A stretch of DNA of 64,000 nt from Cymbidium sinense (lineage: Eukaryota; Streptophyta; Magnoliopsida; Asparagales; Orchidaceae): assembly GCA_021442155.1 (NCBI GenBank), contig CM038222.1, positions 20,098,923 to 20,162,922 of the forward strand, in the 5' to 3' direction. Each line of letters begins with the position of its first letter. Positions within the stretch are counted from its first letter, which is position 1. Position numbers and translations under genes: made by a program. A model generated the notes under the pieces. That model worked only from the letters and a program-made list of their open reading frames with translations. It was not told where the DNA came from and did no database searches. Of this stretch, positions 13,291 through 24,874 are shown one piece after another.

Positions 13291-14246
13291 CTCAAACCTA
13301 TAAATAAAAAATATAAATGAATTCTTAAACTAAATAAAATAAAAAAATAAAATAAAATAAAAACCTAAACTAAAACCTAAGCCTAAACCTAAAATAAAAT
13401 AAAATAAACTAATAAAAATAAACTAAAAGAAAATAAAAAACTAAACTAAACTAAAAATAAAATAAACCTAAGAATAAACTTAAATAAAATAAAAACTAAA
13501 CATAAAATAAAAATTTAATAAACTTAAAATAACATAAAATAAAAATTAAATAAAACCTAAAACGAAAAAATAAAGCTTAAAATAAAACCTAAAAATAAAT
13601 AAAAAATACAACCTAAACCCTAAACCAAAAAAAAACCTATACCTAAAATAAAAATAAAATAAACAAAATAAAATAAACCTAAACCTAAACAAAAATAAAC
13701 TAAACTAAAAAAAATAAAACCTAAACCTAAACTAAATAAAATAAAATAAACTAAAAATAAACCTAAACCAAAACTAAACATTAAAACCTAAAAATAAACC
13801 TAAAACCTAAACCTAAAAAAATAAGATAAAAACTTAAACCTAAACCTAAAAATAAAAAATAAAACCTAAACCTAAATAATAAAATAAAAATAAAATTCAA
13901 CTAAAAATAAACCTAAACCAAAACCTCAAAATTAACTAAAATAGAAAACCTTATCAAATATAATTAAAATTAAAATAAATAAACTAAACTAAATAAAAAA
14001 ATTAAAAAAATAAACATAAATAAAAATAAATAATAAAATTAATTAAAAAATAAACTAAACAAACCTAAACCAACCATTTACTTTATTTTAAAAAAAACCA
14101 TAAACGCTAAACCCTAAACCCTATACTAACCCAAACCTTAAACTCTAAACCTAAACCACAAACCCTAAACCTAAACCTAACTAAATAAATTAAAATAAAC
14201 CTAAACCCTAAAACCTAATAAACTTAAACTAAACCTAAACCCTAAG
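13291..14246 (+). repeat. Degenerate telomere-like array
   Basis: A/C-rich decayed repeats, then the boundary motif variant TTTACTTTATTT (about 14077-14088), then near-canonical CCCTAAA. The conserved leader to GRP copy B follows (ctaactaaataaatt, then cctaataaacttaaac, then ccctaag). Confidence 0.8.
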
Positions 14247-14681
14247 AATGGGCGTAACTTTGCCAAGAACATCATGCCAACCGTGCTCGCCTAGATCTGG
14301 TGGAGGCAAGGTGGAGGTGAAAGTATCTTGGTGGGGTATTTAGAGGTGCTAGTAGATATGGAGGTGGTGGTCGGAGTAGTGGTGGTTATGGAGGTGGGAG
14401 GAGCAATGGAAGTAACAGCCATGGTGGTGGAGGAGGACGAGATTGGGGATATGATGGTGGATCCTGCTACTCGAGAGGTCGGGATGGTTCTGATGGGAAA
14501 TGGAGAAACTAAAGAATGATCGATGATACTACTTATGGAATCAGATCTTTATAGAGATGGTTCTAGTTTTGATTCTTTGATCTAAGCATGCATATTTTAT
14601 TGATATCGCTTATCTAGAAAACTTGGTGTGTTACTTGGTTGATAAAATTGAAAGAAGAAGTTTTGAATCATTAAAAAAAAC
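14247..14681 (+). pseudogene. GRP 3' exon and UTR fragment, copy B
   Basis: 3' part of a plant RRM glycine-rich protein gene. It opens with AATGGGCGTAAC (Asn-Gly-Arg-Asn), the last RRM strand, which is scrambled by small indels. A long Gly-codon stretch follows (ggtggtggtcggagtagtgg, tatggaggtggg). The C-terminal codons are preserved: GYDGGSCYSRGRDGSDGKWRN and a taa at 14510-14512. The 3' UTR continues to an A-run of 8 at about 14672-14680, which suggests an origin from polyadenylated RNA. RRM RNP1 and RNP2 are absent. The longest open frame here (14328-14519) is the wrong frame for GRP. Flanked on both sides by telomere-like repeats. Confidence 0.85.
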
Positions 14682-17618
14682 CAAAACCTAAACCTAAACT
14701 AAAATGAACCTAAACCTAAAACTTGAAACTAAACACTAAACCTCAAAACCCTAAACCATAAAATAAACACCTAAACCTAAACCCTAAACCAAACCCTAAA
14801 CCCTAAAACTAAACCATAAAACCTAAACTTAAAACCTAAACAAAACTCAAACTAAAACCCTAAACCTAAAACTAAACTTAAGCCTAAAACCAAACTAAAC
14901 CTAAACCCTAAACCCTAAACTCTAAAACCCTAAACTATAAACCTAAAACCTAGAGCCCTAAATCTCAACTAAAACTTAAACCCTAAACCTAAACTAAACC
15001 CTAAACTAAACTAACCTAAACCCAAACCCTAAACTTAAACCTAAAAACCCTAAACTATAAACTAAATCTAAACTCCTAAATACTAAACCTAAACTATAAA
15101 CTATAAATCATAAACCCTAAACTTAAATTTAAATCTAAAATCACTTAAACTAAACCCTAAACCCTAAATCTAAAACCCTAAACCTAAAACTTAAATCCTA
15201 AACTAAACCTAACTAAAACCCTAAACTTTAAACTAAAACCTTAAACCCTAAACTTAAACCAACCTAAACTAACCTAAACTAAAACTTAAACTTAAACTTA
15301 AATTTTAAACTTTAAACCTAAACTAAAACTAAAAACCTAAACTTAAAACCTAAACCAAAATCCTAAACTTAAACCCTAAAACTCTAAACTTAAACCCAAA
15401 CTAACCTAAAACCCAAACACTAATCCTAGTATAAACCTAAACCTTAAACCCTAAACTCTAAACCTAAACCTGAGCTAACCTAAACCTAACCCTAAATCAT
15501 AAACCTTAACCCAAAACCCTAAAACCATAAACCATAAATCTTAAACCCTAAACCCTAAACCCTAAACCCCTAAACCTTAAAAACCTAAAATCCTACACTT
15601 AAACTAAATAAAGCCTCAAAAACCTAAACTTAAATAAAATAAAAAATTAAAAAAATAAAAATAAAAATAAAAACCTAAACTAAAACCTAAAAATAAAATA
15701 AAATCAACTAATAAAAAACAATTAAAATAAATTAAATAAAAACCTAAACTAAACTAAAAAATAAATAAACCTAAGAATAAAAAACATAAAGAAAATAAAA
15801 ACTAAACTTAAAATAAAAATAAAATAAACCTAAAATAAACCTAAAATAATATAAACACTAAATAAACACCTAAACAAAAAAATAAAAACCTAAAGATAAA
15901 ATAAAAACTAAAAAAAACCTAAACCTAAAATAAAAATAATAAACATAAAACCTAGCTAAACTAAAATAAATAAACCTAAACTAAACCTATAAACCTAAAT
16001 AAAATAAAAAACCTAAACCTAAACCTAAACAAAATAAAAAATAAAATATAAACTTAAAAAGTAAAATAAAATAAAACTAAACTAAAAAGTAAATATAAAC
16101 CTAAACCTAAACCTCAAAAATAAACTAAATTAAAAAACCTACACCTAAACCCTAAACTAAAACCTGAACCCTAAACCTAAAATATAAACCCTAAATCCTA
16201 ATCCATAAAACATTAAAACCCTAAACCCTAGAACCTAAAACCCTAAACCCTAAAACTTAAACTATGTACCCAAAAATAAAAAAAAAAAAAAAAAAAACCC
16301 TAAACCCTAAACCCTAAAAAGCTAAAAACCTAAACTTAAACTAAATAAAACTTAAAAATAAAATAAATAAATAAAACTAAGCCAAAATAAAAAAAATAAA
16401 ATAAAATGAGAACATTAACTAAAACCTAAACCCAAACCTAAACTTAAACCTAAGAAATAAAATAAAATAAAAATAAAACTAAACTAAAATAAAATAAATA
16501 AAACCTAAACTAACCTAAAAAAACATAAATATAATAAAATTAAACCGAAAATAAAATTAAAATAAACCTAAAATGAAATAAAAAAAAAAACCTAAAACCT
16601 AAATAATAAACCTAAAAATAAAACCTAAAACTAATTAGAAAATAAAACCTAAATCATAAACTAAGAAAAACCAAAACATAAAATAAAAATAAAATAAATC
16701 TAAACTTACTCTATAATAAACTAAACTAAAATAAATAAAACCTAAACCTAAAATAAACTAAACCAAAACCTAAACCTAAACTAAATAAAAAAAAATAAAC
16801 TAAACATAAATTGAAACGAACTAAAAAATAAAACCTAAAAAAAACTTAAAATAAAAACCTAAAAAAATAAAATAAAACCTAAACCTACACCTAAAAAATA
16901 AAATAAATCCTAAACCTAAAAATATACAAAAATAAAACTAAACTAAACCCTAAACCTAAACCTAAACCTAAACCTCAAAAATAAACTAAAATAAAAACCT
17001 AAACAAAAATAAATAAACCTAAAATAAGTTAATTAAACTAAATAAAAATAAAAATAAACCTAAACCAATATAAAAAAAATAAACTAAAATAAAAAATAAG
17101 CTAAATAAACATAAACATGCTAGTTTACTTAATTAAAAATAAACAAAATTTAAATATAATAAAAAATTAAAAAAAAACCTAACCCTAAACGTAACCCTAA
17201 AACTTAAACTCTAAATCCTAAAACCCTAAACCCTAAGCCCTAAACCCTAAACCCTAAACCCTAAACACTAAAACCCTAAACCATAAACCTTAAAAACTAT
17301 ACCCTAAACCCTAAACCCTAAATCCTAAAAAACCATAAACCCTAAATTAACTAAACTCTAAACCCTAAACCCTAAACCCTAAACCCTAACCCTAGCCCTA
17401 AACCTTCAACCCTAAACTCTAAACCTTAAACCCTAAACCCACCTAAACCTTAAAAACCCTAAACCCTAAACCTTAAAAACACTAAGCCCTAAAGTCTAAA
17501 ACTTAAACACTAAACTAACCCTAAACCCTAAGCTAACCTTAAACTAACCTTAAACCCTAAACCCTAAAACTTCCAACCCTAAACCTAAACTCTAAACCCC
17601 AAACCCTAAACCCTAGAC
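14682..17618 (+). repeat. Degenerate telomere-like array
   Basis: CCCTAAA derivatives; canonical-rich at about 14700-15600 and 17160-17610, decayed between. The segment at about 15600-16700 repeats landmarks of the 6.66-8.64 kb duplication (aaagctaaaaacctaaac, gagaacattaac). A boundary motif lies at 17124-17134 (TTTACTTAATT). The canonical stretch runs right up to the 5' end of LINE copy 2. Confidence 0.85.
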
Positions 17619-17789
17619 CTATCCATGCGTGCTCTCCCTCTTCGACATTTTTGGTGATTCAAGAAACCTCTCAGTTTTGTCTTCTCTCGTGGCTTCTGAT
17701 TGGATTTTCGTTGGTAAGGGCTTCAACTTTTGACCTTTGGCTGATCTCATCCATCTTCCCTAGTCTATTGGCTACCATGGTGTCCGATC

Positions 17790-19280
17790 GTGATTGGCAT
17801 GGAAAAACTTAAGGTTCCTGCAGATCAGCCTAGGGCTGATGATCTTTTGGGTAAATCCAACTTTTCTTCTTCTAAATCCTTCAAAGATGCCTTATATGGT
17901 ATGAATGCTTCAACCTCCCATGAATTTTTATTTAATCTTGTTCAAACGATGTTTAATGGAGTTTTGGCTATAATGTGTTCATATTTGGATAATGAGAAAC
18001 TCGTCGAACCTTATGCTTTTACTCTGATTGGCAAAGTTTCTTTTCATCAGCCTAATATGGAAGATATTCATTCTTTCTTTCATGATTTCAAGCTTTTCGG
18101 TGCATTTTCAGTTAGTTTTTTGGATGGTCATCGTCCTTATAAAATTATGTAATGATCTTGATTATAGCTGGATTTTCTCTCACTAATCTTTTTATGTTAA
18201 AAATTGTCAAATGCATATCCTTAAATGGACTCCTTATTTTGACATTCAAGAAGAATCTCCCATAGTTTGGTTTGGATTATTTTGCCTAATCTTAGGATAC
18301 ATTTTATTAATTCTCAATTTCTTCATGTGGTTGGGTCTATTTTTGGTAGACCTTTGCAAATTGATCAAGCAACTGCAGCTAAATCTTGCCTTTCAATTGC
18401 TCATATCCTTGTTGAAATTAATGTTACAAAAAAAGTTTCTAAGGGAGATTTGGATAGGTTACAAAAAGTATGGTTATTTTTAGCTAATTGAATTTGAAAA
18501 CCTTCCTGTGTTCTACAATCACTACAAAACCCATGGCCATGTCTTTTCAGATTGTTTCATTGCTCATCCTCAACTTAGGAAAAAATTTGTTAAAATTCCT
18601 AAACTGATTGATCAATCTGGAGATCATTTAATTAATACAAATAAAATTTATGTTTCTTTAGAAAAAGATAAAGATGTTGGTGATGGTACTTTGAATCTTT
18701 CTAATGCTTTACCTCTTGAGAATAGTTTTGAAATAATGCTAGAAATGAAGATGTTGGTTTGGATGGAAACAAGATTTCGATTGCTTATGTTCCTTTGCTT
18801 TCAAAAATTGTGCAAGTTGATGCTAATCCTATTTTTGTTTCTTCCTTTTAAGATACTTGTGTTCTACAACCTAAAATTTTAAAGATAATGTTTCTCTTGC
18901 GATTTTCAAGAACCTTTAAAAGATAATGATGATTTAATGTCTTTACATAATGAAGATGTTGATGGTATGGATACGGTGGATTTTGTGTAACCTTCTTCTT
19001 ATTTTCTTAACAAGTCCATTTCTGCTCCTTCTTTAATTGCTATTTTTGATGGTGTTTTGCCTATATTTTTTTAGCAATTATTGGATACTAATTTTTTAGT
19101 GCCTTTTCATTTGGAATCTCTTACCAAATCTGTAGTTGTTAAGAGTTATAATGCTCCTTCTGATGATGAATCTTTGGGAAATGAAACTGGTTTTCAAACT
19201 ATTTTGTCAAAAAAGAAAATTTCAAAAAATTTCCTTGAAGTTTCAAGATTAACTCTCTTCTTCATCTTCTTTGCCTAATA
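17790..19280 (+). pseudogene. LINE copy 2 ORF1 remnant (DUF4283, zinc knuckle)
   Basis: ORF1 begins near MIGMEKLKVPADQPRADDLL (17790). DUF4283 follows: EKLVEPYAFTLIGKVSFHQP, MEDIHSFFHDFKLFGAFSVS, and after a frameshift MHILKWTPYFDIQEESPIV and GRPLQIDQATAAKSCLSIAH. The zinc knuckle (18511-18558) reads FYNHYKTHGHVFSDCF. Both leading Cys of the C-x2-C pair are Tyr (TAC at 18514 and 18523), each explained by one G-to-A change, so zinc binding is lost. An acidic, low-complexity tail follows to about 19280 in several frames. The product would have bound element RNA. It is broken by at least three frameshifts. Confidence 0.82.
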
Positions 19281-19287
19281 AGAAGTA

Positions 19288-19965
19288 ATGTTTAATTTTC
19301 TTATTTGGAATGTTAGGGGCATTGGTACTCTTTAGAATAGGATTAGGAACCTTTGTAGGGCTTATAATGTCAATTTCTTGGTTATTCTTGAACCTCTTAT
19401 TTTTTTTCTTCTAAAATAATGCATGCGGCTAGAATGATTGGTTTCTCTAAGTATTTTATTAACAATAGCAATAAGATTTGTTTATTTTGGAATAATTCTT
19501 TTTCTATTAATGTCATTAATGATTTTCATCAAGTTGTAAATGTGGATATTTCTTTTGGTGATTATCATGCTTTTGGCTCTTTTGTTTATGCTGCTTGCAA
19601 GATTGAGAGGAGGATTCTTTGGGATCAATTATCTACTTTTGCTTCTATTGTTAATGATTCTTGGATTGTTGGTGGGGATTTAAATATGATCCTTTCTGTG
19701 AATGAAAGGAAAGGGGGTTCTTCATCAAATTTACATTCTATTGAAGATTTTTTTAATATGATTTTGGATTCTAATTTGCATGATGTTCATTTTATTGGCT
19801 CTCAATTTACTTAGAATAACCATAGACTTTGGCAACATTTGGATCGTGCCTTATTTAATAATTTTTGTTTAATGTTGGCTTTGCTTGAACACATTAGTAG
19901 GACTCTCTCAGATCATGCTCCTTTTTTATTTCCATTAAAGATGTTGTTCATAACAATAATGTCAT
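19288..19965 (+). pseudogene. LINE copy 2 ORF2 endonuclease remnant
   Basis: AP-like endonuclease domain opening ORF2: MFNFLIWNVRGIGTL (19288), the acidic VILEPLI region (about 19380), then a 131-codon open stretch from 19419 with FGSFVYAACKIERRILWDQL, SWIVGGDLNMILSVNERKGG and SIEDFFNMILDSNLHDVHF. The conserved FTWNN is FT*NN, with TAG at 19812-19814. HRLWQHLDRALFNN and LSDHAPFLF (the Ser-Asp-His catalytic signature) follow. Most catalytic motifs remain visible, so decay is fairly young. The domain would nick target DNA to prime cDNA synthesis. Confidence 0.85.
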
Positions 19966-20089
19966 TAAGTATTTCCATTTTCAAAATATGTGGTTACATG
20001 ATAGTAGTTTTCTTGAGGCTATTGCTTTTAATTAGTATGCTCCTCTTGCTCCTGATGATTCTACTTTTGGTATGGTAAGATTTTGGCTT

Positions 20090-21560
20090 CAACTGAAATG
20101 GCTTAAGCATCATATTAATTGGTGGAATAGAAATTATTTCAAAAATCTTTTTGATAATATCAAGAACATGGAACAATAAGTGAAAATTTTGGAAGAACTT
20201 ATTATTAATGATTCCACTTTTCGTTCTAACCTTGCTGAAGCTAAAGATAATCTCACTAAGTTTTAAGATATGAAGGAAACTTACTAGAGATAAAAGGATG
20301 CTTCTAAACATCTTTTTGAGGGGGAAAGAAACACCAAATACTTTCATGCTTTGGTTATTAAAAGGAGAGTTCTTGAAAAAATTTATAAAATCAAGAATTC
20401 TAATGGTTCTTAGATCACCAAAAAAGAGGATATTTTTCTTGCTATTAACTACTTTAAAGATCTTTTAAATAAAATTATATCATCTTGACCAATTATCTAA
20501 CCCATCTATCATTCCTTCTATTATGTCTCTTGATGATAATGATTGCTTGGGTTCTCCTTGGATGACAAAATTTTAATATTCTTAATGGCATTAATGATGA
20601 TTTTGATGGATCTACTCTACCCAATTTTTTTTTAAAAGCTTGGTTTATTATTAAATTTGATCTTAATAATGTTAGGGATTTTTTCTTGGGAATTCTATTA
20701 AATACTTCACTTCTACTAATATTGTTCTTATTCCCAAGAAAGACCATCCTAATTTCGGAATGATTTCACCCATTAGTCTTTATACTTTCTTTAATAAATT
20801 GATTTCTAAAATTTTGACTAGTAGCTTGGTAAATTTCTTCCTAAGATTATTTCTCCTAATAAAATTTTTTGTGAAAGGTATGACTATCTCTGACAATGTC
20901 TTCCTTGCACAAGAATTAATTCATGATTTAAATGTGAAAACTAGATGTGCCAATTTACTTTTCAAGCTTGATATTACCAAAGCTTATGATAGCATTTCTT
21001 GGGATTTTATTAATAGCATCCTCTCTTTATTTGGTTTCTCTACTAAATTTATCTCATTGATTAACAAAATCAGTTGTAATGTTTTGTTCTCTTTAGTGAT
21101 TAATGGTGAAAACTTTGGTTTCTTAAAATCTTCTCAAGGTATTAGACAAGGTGATCCTCTTTCTCCGTCACTTTTTATTATTTCTATTGAATATTTGTCT
21201 CGTTGGCTTAATATTTTATTTGAGAAGAATTCTAGCATGTATTTTAGGAATCTTGGTGGTTTGGCTATATCTCACTTAAGATTTACTGATGACTTCATTA
21301 TATTTTGTAATGGCTTGTTACAATATATTAAAAATTGAAATTTTTTTTGAATAAGTTTGAAAAGGAAAGTGGCCTCGTGATTAGTACTCAGAAAACCTGT
21401 TTAATCTCCTATGTTTCTATTTTTGATCATAGAATCAATAAAATAAAGGATAATACTAGTTTTTCTCATCAATCTTTTCCTATCAAGTATTTAGGTTCTC
21501 TTTTATACTGGTATTTCATTTTTTATCTTTTGGTGGTAGATTAATTGTTATTAAGAGTAT
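20090..21560 (+). pseudogene. LINE copy 2 reverse transcriptase remnant
   Basis: RT domain of ORF2. The N-terminal linker (about 20090-20480) carries TAG at 20285-20287, TAA at 20291-20293 and TAG at 20411-20413, where copy 4 has Trp, Gln and Trp. The core is largely one frame (20760-21338): TISDNVFLAQELIHDL, motif A FKLDITKAYDSISWDF, motif B SSQGIRQGDPLSPSLF, and motif C FTDDFIIF at 21282-21305, where family members usually have Y/FADD. The thumb region continues after a frameshift (KFEKESGLVISTQKTCLISY, FPIKYLGSLL). Without the upstream stops it would be a recognisable RT core. As it stands it is inactive. Confidence 0.88.
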
Positions 21561-22560
21561 TCTTTACTCTCTTCCTTATTTGTCGCTTAATATTGTTCTA
21601 CTTCTCTTATTATTATGAGGATTGAAAGGCCTTTTAATAAATTTTTTTGGGGCTCTAGTATTTCGACTAAAAGACTTCATTGGGCTTCTTGGAATAACAT
21701 GTGTGGTACTTTATTTGAAGGTGGTCTCTGGTCCTTGTTGGATTCCACAAATATTTTTTTTCTTATAAGCTTTGGTGGAATTTCGGAAGAATGTTAGTCT
21801 TTGCAATTTTAAGAACTACAAATACTACAAAGGTAAACATCCTTTAACTTGTAGCTATAAGCATGGTGACTCTATTGGTTGGAAAATCCTTTGTGCTATT
21901 AGCGAACGCTCATTTTTGGGGTATTAATAGTGGCTCCTCTTTCTTTGGCAAGATAATTGGATGGGGGTGTCCTTTATTGATTCTATGCTTAATACTCACT
22001 CTACTTCATCTTTGAAACTTAATCATTTTATTTTAAATGGTGATTGGAATCATTCTCTTTTGCATGATTTAATTCCTGACTGCATTTATAATGATATTAC
22101 CAAGATTTCTATTAATGGTATTATTTCTGATCAAGTTTTTTATATCATTTCTAGTAATGGTGATTTTTCTTTTAAAGATACTTGGCATCATATTAAAAAA
22201 ATAAACCTTCTTCACTTTCTTTAAGATTTGGAATAACATTATCCCTACCTCATATTCTATTCTTGTTTGGAGGATTTTAAGGGGTTTTATTCCTGTTGAT
22301 TCGTTACTTTTGGAGAAAGGTTTTTATCTTCATTCTAAATGCTTGTGTTGTTTTCAAATTGAGATTTTTAGTCATGTATTTGTTAATGGTGCTATTGCTT
22401 CTAAAGTTTGGAATTGGTATGAGGACCTTTTCAACCTTAGTTCTTTTAATGGTAATTTTACCTTAATGCAGCTTCTTAACTCTTATTTTCTTAAGACTAT
22501 CAAAGGGCATATCAAAATTATTGTGGCTATTACTTTGATTTAGTTTATTTGGCTTGACAA
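21561..22560 (+). pseudogene. LINE copy 2 ORF2 post-RT region (zf-RVT-like)
   Basis: Region between RT and RNase H. It contains IERPFNKFFWGSSISTKRLH then WASWNNMCGT (21615-21720), the tract LWQDNWMGVSFIDSMLN (about 21945), FILNGDWNHSLLHDLIPDC, and the zf-RVT-like segment with KGFYLHSKCLCCFQIEIFSH (Cys/His-rich, about 22315-22375). Frameshifts and stops occur throughout. WASWNNM gives the reference Trp for the TAG shared by copies 3 and 5. Confidence 0.78.
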
Positions 22561-22769
22561 AAATGATGTTAAACATCGTAATGTTCTTATGAATCACAAG
22601 AAGGTTATTGCTAGGACTAAGGAAAAAATTCATTCTTTACATAAGGCTGCTCTTTTTAATGGTACTAATTTTAGAGTGTGCAAGTTTGTTGCTTCCAAAT
22701 TGGGTATTAAGTTTTCTTATTGTTACTTGCCTCTTTCTTATAAAATCATTTATTGGATTAAGCCTCTTA

Positions 22770-23230
22770 ATTGTTGTATTAAAATTAACAGATGGTTTTG
22801 TTGCACTTAACAAATGGGTGGTATCTTCACAATAATCTTGGGAATATTATTTTGGCTTTCTTCCTCTTTCTACTACTTCATTATTATGGCTGAACTTATG
22901 GTTGTTTATCATGCTCTTAAGCTTTGTTTGGAGAAGAATTTTCTTTCCATTTGGTATGAATCGATGTTGAGATGGTTGTTACTATGATCAGCTCCAATCA
23001 TAAGGGTAATGATGAATTTTCTACTTAGGAATATTAAAGCTATTATTTCTAAATTGTCTTTAAGATGACTCATATTTTGAGAGAAGGAAATGCTTGTGCT
23101 GACTTTTTTAGCTTGCTTGGGGAGTAATCTTTTTGATTTTACTTTATTTTCCAATGAAAATATTCCTAATAAATTAAGAGGTTTTTCTAACTTAGATAAA
23201 GCTAGTTTGCCTTATGTCAGATTTACTTAA
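22770..23230 (+). pseudogene. LINE copy 2 RNase H remnant
   Basis: C-terminal RNase H-like domain (RVT_3 type). Visible pieces are KLTDGFVALNKWVVSS (first catalytic Asp), AELMVVYHALKLCLEKNFLS (catalytic Glu), and HILREGNACADFF (His/Asp end motif) leading to LRGFSNLDKASLPYVRFT and a stop near 23230. The pieces lie in at least three frames. It would have removed RNA from the cDNA hybrid. Confidence 0.78.
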
Positions 23231-23746
23231 TTTCCTCTTTTTTTTTCTTCTATTAGTGGTTGTTATTCCTTGCTCCTGGCTGACTTTGTTGCTTGGTTGA
23301 GTGCATTTCTCTAAGGTTTGTTGGCAATGATGGCTGGGATGTTTCTTTTTTCCTTTTTGGTTGGTAGCCTTTTTTTGTGAATGTAACCCTTCAGAGTTTG
23401 CTCACAAAATTTGGTTGACCCATTTTTCTATGTTGAGCTGAGCTTTCTTTCTTTCCCTTCCTCTTTTCTTTCTTGATCTCTCTCTCTTACTTTTCTTTGC
23501 TGTCTTTCTTCTTTTCTTGTTTTAACTTCTTGTAGCTGCTCTCCTCCCTACTATTCTCTTTTCTTTCTTTTTTTTCTTTTATTTTGTTGCTCCATTTTTT
23601 AGGTTTCTTTTCATTCTTGCTTTTAGTTGTAATAGTTTGGGAAATCTCTTTAGGTTGATTGTAGCTCTTGAGTGTTAGTTAGAATTTTCCCCTCTTAAAG
23701 ACTTTTGTAATACATGTAATAAATTTATCCCACTTTGGGTTTTATA
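23231..23746 (+). other. LINE copy 2 3' UTR
   Basis: T/C-rich 3' untranslated tail with stops in all frames (tcctcttttctttcttgatc, ctctctcttac), ending with gtaataaatttatcc, tttgggttttat and a six-base A-run. Telomeric CCCTAAA begins at the next base. The aataaattt-tccc block is also present at the 3' end of copy 6, which identifies it as a true element end. Confidence 0.75.
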
Positions 23747-24785
23747 AAAAACCCTAAACCCTAAACCCTAAACTAACCCTAAACTAAAACCCTAAACCCT
23801 AAACCCTAAACTAACCTAAACCCTAAACCCTAAACCCTAAACTAAACCCTAAACCATAAACCCTAACCCTAAACCCTAAACCCTAAAATCAACTTAAAGC
23901 ATAAAAATAAACTAAACCTAAACTAAAAATAAATAAATAAATAAACTAAACTAAACTAAAATTAAATAAATAAACTAAAGTAATAAATAAACTAAAATAA
24001 AATAATAATTAAAATAAAAAATAAACCTAAATAAATTAAACCAAACTAAAATAAAACTAAATTAAATAAACTAAAATAAATAAACTAAATAAATAAAACC
24101 TAAATAAAACTAAAATAAATAAACTAAATAAATAAACCTAAATTAAAAACCTATACTAAAAACCTAAAAAGCCAAACCTAAACTAAAAATAAACCTAAAC
24201 CTAAATAAAATAAATGAACTAAACTAAATAAACCTAAACATAAACCTAAACTATAAATAAATAAATAAATAAAAATAAAAATACACTAAATAAAAAAATT
24301 AAAACCTAAACCTAAATAAAAAAATAAAACCTAAAAAACTAAACTAAAAATAAAATATAAAATAAACTAAACATAAACCTAAAATAAAATAAATAAATTA
24401 AAATAAATAAACCTAAAATTAATTAAATAAACTAAAATAAACCTAAACTAACCTAAAATAAATAAAAATAAATTAACTAAACCTAAAACCTAAATAAATA
24501 AAACTAAACTTAAACTAAACTAAATAAAGTAAATAAACTAAAATAAAATAAACCTAAACTAAATTAAAATAAAGTAAAGTAAATAAAAATCATAAGATAA
24601 ACTAAAATAAATAAACTAAAATAGAACCTAAAATAAATAAAAAATAAAAATAAATAAAAAATAAACTAAACTAAACTAAGCTAAAAAGTAAACTAAACTA
24701 AAAAATAAACTAAATAAAACCTAAACCTAAAACAAACTAAATAAATAACATAAACTAAACTAAACTAAATAAACCTAAACCTAAA
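23747..24785 (+). repeat. Telomere-like array, canonical then decayed
   Basis: Starts with about 140 bases of nearly perfect CCCTAAA, then decays into CTAAATAAA-type sequence. Its landmarks and overall order resemble 9760-10690 in front of LINE copy 1, so the two LINE 5' flanks appear to be duplicates. Confidence 0.82.
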
Positions 24786-24874
24786 CCCAAAAAAACCCCT
24801 CCTCCCCACTCGCCCCGAGCGCTCTCTTCTCTCTAGAAATTTTTCATTTCCTCTTGGTGGCACACCCTCGACTG

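Larger units (their letters stand above)
17620..23746 (+). mobile_element. L1-type LINE copy 2, nearly full length, inactive
   Basis: About 6.1 kb non-LTR retrotransposon with all parts in order: 5' UTR, ORF1 (DUF4283, knuckle), ORF2 (endonuclease, RT, zf-RVT-like region, RNase H) and a 3' UTR of about 0.5 kb. The tail is aataaatttatcccactttg, then a short A-run. The 5' flank is ccctaaaccctag. The 3' end (ttttataaaaaa) passes straight into perfect CCCTAAA repeats, so it sits inside a telomeric tract with its sense strand on the C-rich strand. It differs from copies 1, 3, 4, 5 and 6 in sequence and has a much shorter 3' UTR than 3, 5 and 6, so I treat it as a second subfamily. Many stops are TAG at expected Trp codons. 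Confidence 0.9.

Noticed and set aside
14328..14519. Val/Met/Glu-rich open frame (also 35694-35897 minus and 51224-51463) as a novel small protein
   Set aside because: These are shifted frames of the GRP glycine codons (GGT-rich DNA read out of phase).
17620..23746. An active autonomous LINE
   Set aside because: Multiple stops and frameshifts in ORF1, endonuclease, RT linker and RNase H, and lost knuckle cysteines.
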